From assembly GCA_964468435.1 (NCBI GenBank), contig CAYXVE010000050.1:1-35027 (forward strand): a stretch of DNA of 35,027 nt, read 5' to 3'. The position numbers and the translations under genes were made by a program. Numbering within the stretch: the first letter of the stretch is position 1; each line of letters begins with the position of its first letter. The notes under the pieces were generated by a model. It was given only the letters and a program-made list of their open reading frames with translations. It was not told the DNA's origin and ran no database searches. Positions 33,051 to 35,027 of the stretch are shown here, piece after piece. The stretch comes from JBCCTX01 sp964468435 (GTDB lineage: Bacteria; Bacteroidota; Bacteroidia; J057).

Positions 33051-34934
33051 TTACCAGATGATGGAGTAACTAAGGGTTGATGATTTGCTGCTATTCAGGA
33101 TGGGAATGATCAGTGCCTGATCATCTCCCTGATAGGTGATCAGGGGCTCATCCATATCACTTGTTTCATGAAGGTCAATATAATACCTTCCCTCAACCTG
33201 GTATAGGCCATTGGGAAGCCGGGCTATTTTTTTCCCTTTTGCTAACCGATACTGATAACCTTCCTGAGGAGCTGTACCACTTACATAAACATTACGGGTA
33301 AGGCCATTACCTTCGGAGTTAGGATATAGGGCATCTTCAATCCTTATGCCTTTATATTTATATTCAAATATAGGTCTCTCGTCATCATTGATGGTATAGC
33401 CAATAGCGACAAAATCCGAAGGAACTTCATCTGCCCATAAGGTAGTTGCCTCACTAATCTGTGCTATTGGGACACCCGGGGTTGTCTCCACGGTAGTATT
33501 AAGAGGTTGTAATAGTTGCTCATGTCCACGGTTAACCCACATTTGAGTTACATCGGCAAAGGAGCCTTTCCAGCAGGAAATCAATGTCCCCTCGTTCAAG
33601 TCATAGCTATAATGTACACCTGATGGATCTCCTACCGAAAGCACGTGTGTGCGCTTTTCATTCGCATAATGTACAAATCCACGGAGCATTTCGGGTTTAA
33701 CCTGTGGCATGACTGTCAGATGCTCCAGTTCTCTACCTCTTGGACTCAGGTCCATGGATGCCAGGATCTGTTTCTCTATTTCTGGACCTTCATAAAGGAT
33801 TGTGGCATGAGCACGCCGGGTTACTTGAAAGAAAACCAGACGGAGCTGATGTACTCCTTCTGTCAGCTTTGTAATTCCTCCTAATTGCTCAAATTCAAGC
33901 TCTCCACCATTGTAGACAACGGGTTCATTATCTATATAAAGATGACCACCATCATCCAGAAGAATCTGAAACAGGTATTCTCCTTCAGTTGGAACAACTA
34001 ATTCACCCGCTATTTCCATGGCAAAATGTTCGCGTTGGGGTGTCAGGTCTGCCACATTGAATGAATCTGTTTCGCCTTCGGCGATGAGTTCCAGTGTATC
34101 GATATCTGGTAATCCGTTGCCCTGATAATCGTAAACATGATAGGTCATGTTTTGGACTCTGAGCTGCTCATCACTGTATTTTTTGTAGCGGAGATTCCGC
34201 AAGGCCACTGGACCGTGATCTCCCTGGATCATAAGGGGAGCCATGACTACTTCGTCATCAAAGGCTGCTGCACGGGTAGGTCCTGTAAGTTCGACTTCCT
34301 CATGAATCTTCACTCCATTTAAGTAGACCCATTCAAATCTGGCATTTTGTATCTTATTACCATCTTCATCGAATCGAGGAGATCTGAAGAGGATGTATAA
34401 GGTCTGCCAAAGTCCAGGGGCCTTGCTGGCATTAATGCTGGGCGCGTGCCCTTCATAGCCCTTTTCTCCTTCAGGTCTGGATTCATCCCAACGCTGATAG
34501 ATACCGCCCATGTCTGCATGTTTGATTTCTTCCACACCCCAGCTATCAAATAGCTGGATTTCATACCTGCTTTGAAAATAAATACCTGAATTCGACCCCT
34601 TGGGCATCATAACGTCTACCATAAGCTCTAGGTCCCCGTGTTCCCAGTTGGTAAACAGGTGTCCCTGCAATTCCTCTGTGGGTTGATTGACCATGATTTC
34701 TGTACCAGGCTGAACGTCCAAATGATGCCTTTCGTTGAAATTTGCGTAAACATCTCCCGCAAGCTGCCAGTTTTTTTTAGGAGATTGGTAGGTAGAAGCA
34801 TCATTCATAGAGACTACTTTCATAGGTAGCTGGTCAGGAACTTTGAGAGATATCGCATTTTCCTGTTGTGTTGGGCGTGGCGCACAGGCTGAAATTACTG
34901 CTAATGCTAAAAAAAGTTGTAAAATAATTCTCAT
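33051..34934 (-). CDS. DUF1080 (3-keto-disaccharide hydrolase-like) lipoprotein with PA14-like domain
   Basis: Outer-membrane or periplasmic lipoprotein of 627 residues. The signal peptide ends in VISAC (Cys17). Residues about 45-255 form a DUF1080 concanavalin-like sandwich: FTNWEHGDLELMVDVMMPKG, SGIYFQSRYEIQLFDSWG and APGLWQTLYILFRSPRFDEDG. Members of this domain include 3-keto-glycoside hydrolases, but many are uncharacterised. Residues about 300-405 look like a PA14 domain (GEYLFQILLDDGGHLYIDNE, then EGVHQLRLVFFQ), suggesting carbohydrate binding. The last 200 residues are beta-rich and unrecognised. It precedes the propeller-cupredoxin gene by 33 bp. Together they could oxidise and cleave a glycoside in the periplasm; that is inference. 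The upstream promoter lies in the last 93 bp of the window. Confidence 0.85.
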   Translation of the reverse strand: MRIILQLFLALAVISACAPRPTQQENAISLKVPDQLPMKVVSMNDASTYQSPKKNWQLAGDVYANFNERHHLDVQPGTEIMVNQPTEELQGHLFTNWEHGDLELMVDVMMPKGSNSGIYFQSRYEIQLFDSWGVEEIKHADMGGIYQRWDESRPEGEKGYEGHAPSINASKAPGLWQTLYILFRSPRFDEDGNKIQNARFEWVYLNGVKIHEEVELTGPTRAAAFDDEVVMAPLMIQGDHGPVALRNLRYKKYSDEQLRVQNMTYHVYDYQGNGLPDIDTLELIAEGETDSFNVADLTPQREHFAMEIAGELVVPTEGEYLFQILLDDGGHLYIDNEPVVYNGGELEFEQLGGITKLTEGVHQLRLVFFQVTRRAHATILYEGPEIEKQILASMDLSPRGRELEHLTVMPQVKPEMLRGFVHYANEKRTHVLSVGDPSGVHYSYDLNEGTLISCWKGSFADVTQMWVNRGHEQLLQPLNTTVETTPGVPIAQISEATTLWADEVPSDFVAIGYTINDDERPIFEYKYKGIRIEDALYPNSEGNGLTRNVYVSGTAPQEGYQYRLAKGKKIARLPNGLYQVEGRYYIDLHETSDMDEPLITYQGDDQALIIPILNSSKSSTLSYSIIW

Positions 34935-35027
34935 GGAGTAGTGTAATCCTTAAGTAATCTTGTTTAATGAATTTTCAAGTTAATCAATGTTTTGCTCATT
35001 TGGTAGAGACCTAGATTTTAATGTAGG

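Overview
The window looks like a chromosomal segment of a Bacteroidota bacterium, probably a free-living, polysaccharide-degrading one. The evidence is a SusC/SusD pair, a type IX secretion (type B) C-terminal sorting domain, FG-GAP/UnbV lipoproteins typical of the phylum, a fused-subunit 2-oxoacid dehydrogenase E1, near absence of Shine-Dalgarno sequences and a few TAnnTTTG-type -7 elements. No rRNA, tRNA, CRISPR array or insertion sequence was recognised. A run of 100 Ns at 29680-29779 marks a scaffold join.

Layout. (1) 1-10 kb is housekeeping: the tail of a probable secreted glycosidase, a CRY-DASH photolyase/cryptochrome, then on the minus strand a flippase, a DUF457 membrane hydrolase, a fused E1 alpha/beta dehydrogenase and an orphan MlaD/MCE protein. 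Divergent from these are a ROK sugar kinase and metK. (2) 10.1-12.9 kb holds a small lipoprotein, a gamma-glutamylcyclotransferase-like protein and a secreted VWA protein. (3) 13-29.6 kb is a glycan-utilisation region: a cytoplasmic GH13 alpha-glucosidase with an isomaltase-type active site, a TPR/FG-GAP/UnbV lipoprotein, a divergent LacI-type regulator with a 50-bp perfect palindrome as likely operator, susC-susD, a terminator and hairpin cluster, then a tight three-gene operon (14-motif FG-GAP/UnbV lipoprotein, small lipoprotein, type IX secreted protein). The likely logic is outer-membrane capture and import by SusCD, cytoplasmic hydrolysis of alpha-glucosides, possible phosphorylation by a ROK kinase, and control by LacI.

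(4) 29.6-30.95 kb carries an Rpn-family (PD-(D/E)XK) nuclease gene, followed directly by a partial duplicate of only its C-terminal part. The duplicate starts 26 nt before an internal ATG and differs by two 12-bp units encoding Gln-Lys-Gly-Ile. This matches the gene-within-gene RpnL/RpnS toxin-antitoxin arrangement and adds what may be a stand-alone RpnS-like antitoxin. The N gap lies in this duplicate and looks spurious: both contig ends carry the same 55 bp, and overlapping them restores a frame collinear with the full gene. (5) 31-35 kb is a minus-strand pair: a DUF1080/PA14-like lipoprotein and a beta-propeller fused to a C-terminal blue-copper (cupredoxin) domain.

The strongest leads are the rpn locus, the palindromic operator with a CpG every 6 bp, and the repeat/hairpin clusters at 17.05-17.20 kb and 23.42-23.53 kb. 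All functions are read from sequence motifs alone; no database search was run.
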